Source: Aeromonas jandaei
Lineage (GTDB): Bacteria; Pseudomonadota; Gammaproteobacteria; Enterobacterales; Aeromonadaceae
Direction of reading: 5' to 3'
Assembly (NCBI RefSeq): GCF_037890695.1
Contig: NZ_CP149571.1
Coordinates: forward strand, 944,001 to 1,008,000
DNA: 64,000 bases
This document shows positions 63,408 through 64,000 of this stretch, piece after piece (within the stretch, counting starts at the first letter, position 1; every line of letters begins with the position of its first letter). The notes beneath the pieces were generated by a model, which worked only from the letters and a program-made list of their open reading frames with translations, was not told where the DNA came from and searched no databases. A program made the position numbers and the translations under genes.

Positions 63408-64000
63408 ATGCGATTGGGAATTCTCGATTGTGACCGGCTGGATCCCGATCTGGCGGATCGTTTTGGCCCCGTCTACTCCGAGATGTTTATCAGGGGGTTT
63501 CAGCCGCTGGCACCCGAGCTGGAGTTTCGGGTCTGGTCAGCCATCGATGGCGAGTTGCCGGAGGATCTGCACGAGTGCGATGCCTGGCTCATCACAGGTT
63601 CGCGCCACGACGCCTATAGCGATATCCCCTGGATCCAGGCACTGCGCGGCTGGATCCGCCGTGCCCATGATGCCGACATCAAGCTGGCCGGGATCTGTTT
63701 CGGCCATCAGGTGATCGCCCAGGCGCTGGGGGGCGAAGTGGTGAAATCCACCAAGGGGTGGGGGCTGGGTGTGTCGGTTCACCCCATGCTGGAAGATGCC
63801 CCCTGGATGGCGCCGGCGCGGGATCATATCCGCATTCTGGCGAGCCATCAGGATCAGGTGGCGCTGCTCCCCCCCGGAGCAACCCGGCTGGCGGGCAACG
63901 ATTTTTGTCCCAACTTCATGTTCCTGCAGGGGGACAACATAGTGGCCATTCAGGGGCACCCCGAGTTTTCGGTGGAGTACAACCGGGCGCTGATCGAACG
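63408..64000 (+). CDS. Class I glutamine amidotransferase-like protein (cut by window end)
   Basis: The frame from ATG 63408 (AAAGGAG upstream) is open to the end, 197 codons. MRLGILDCDRLDPDLADRFGPVYSEMF begins it; ITGSRHDAYSD, nucleophile Cys in LAGICFGHQVIAQALGG, and the His of AIQGHPEFS are the class I amidotransferase triad (His, with Glu of HPEF). Similar to GMP synthase-like amidotransferases; not the PuuD-type hydrolase. Its place behind mmsA suggests hydrolysis of a gamma-glutamyl or amide intermediate of polyamine breakdown. Confidence 0.85.
   Translation, partial: MRLGILDCDRLDPDLADRFGPVYSEMFIRGFQPLAPELEFRVWSAIDGELPEDLHECDAWLITGSRHDAYSDIPWIQALRGWIRRAHDADIKLAGICFGHQVIAQALGGEVVKSTKGWGLGVSVHPMLEDAPWMAPARDHIRILASHQDQVALLPPGATRLAGNDFCPNFMFLQGDNIVAIQGHPEFSVEYNRALIE

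Overview
The window is a 64 kb piece of a GC-rich gammaproteobacterial chromosome. Gene content and synteny are most consistent with Aeromonas: an ilvLGMEDA operon, the yihD-srkA-dsbA-yihG neighbourhood, ebgRAC-ygjI/ygjH, an OmpA-type porin, OvoA, and NrtR with pncAB. The genus call is inference. No rRNA, tRNA, CRISPR array, insertion sequence or prophage was seen.

Layout. 1-7.8 kb: the ebg beta-galactosidase locus (3' end of ebgR, ebgA, ebgC), then ygjH between two paralogous YgjI-type amino acid permeases. 8-11.3 kb: a YfeH-type transporter and ovothiol synthase OvoA. 11.6-15.9 kb: an adhesin-head-like lipoprotein, a compact uncharacterised operon (carboxymuconolactone decarboxylase family, VOC protein, two half-size DUF606 transporters, HapK/RedY-like protein, small membrane protein) and a convergent LysR regulator. 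16-21.4 kb: a chaperone-usher fimbrial cluster, more AT-rich than its surroundings, with a frameshifted tip adhesin. 21.7-24.5 kb: a 14-G homopolymer in front of a three-gene membrane-fusion/DUF2955 efflux operon. 24.5-31.6 kb: yicC, rph, pyrE, copper export (copA-cueR with a recognisable CueR operator), a diguanylate cyclase and a frameshifted yihD. 31.7-41.6 kb: ccoG, srkA, dsbA, pncB, pncA, nrtR, a DUF523 gene, two tandem YihG-type acyltransferases (one frameshifted) and comM. 41.8-48.4 kb: the attenuated branched-chain amino acid operon ilvLGMEDA. 48.6-53.6 kb: an OmpA protein, a long intergenic stretch, and mgtA preceded by a proline-rich MgtL-like leader peptide that I read directly from the sequence. 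53.7-57.9 kb: a YeeE/YedE transporter gene with an in-frame TGA, a chemoreceptor, rarD and a 56-residue membrane protein. 58-64 kb: a polyamine/beta-alanine catabolic cluster (puuC, puuR, bauA, mmsA, a class I glutamine amidotransferase cut by the window end) with a repeated operator-like motif.

Several units carry visible regulation: ilvL attenuation, the mgtA leader, the CueR dyad and the repeated motif around puuR. NrtR beside pncBA suggests NAD-precursor control. Four genes carry a single frameshift or nonsense change (tip adhesin, yihD, first yihG-like gene, yeeE). These could be real lesions, phase or recoding events, or assembly errors; yihD in particular is normally intact.
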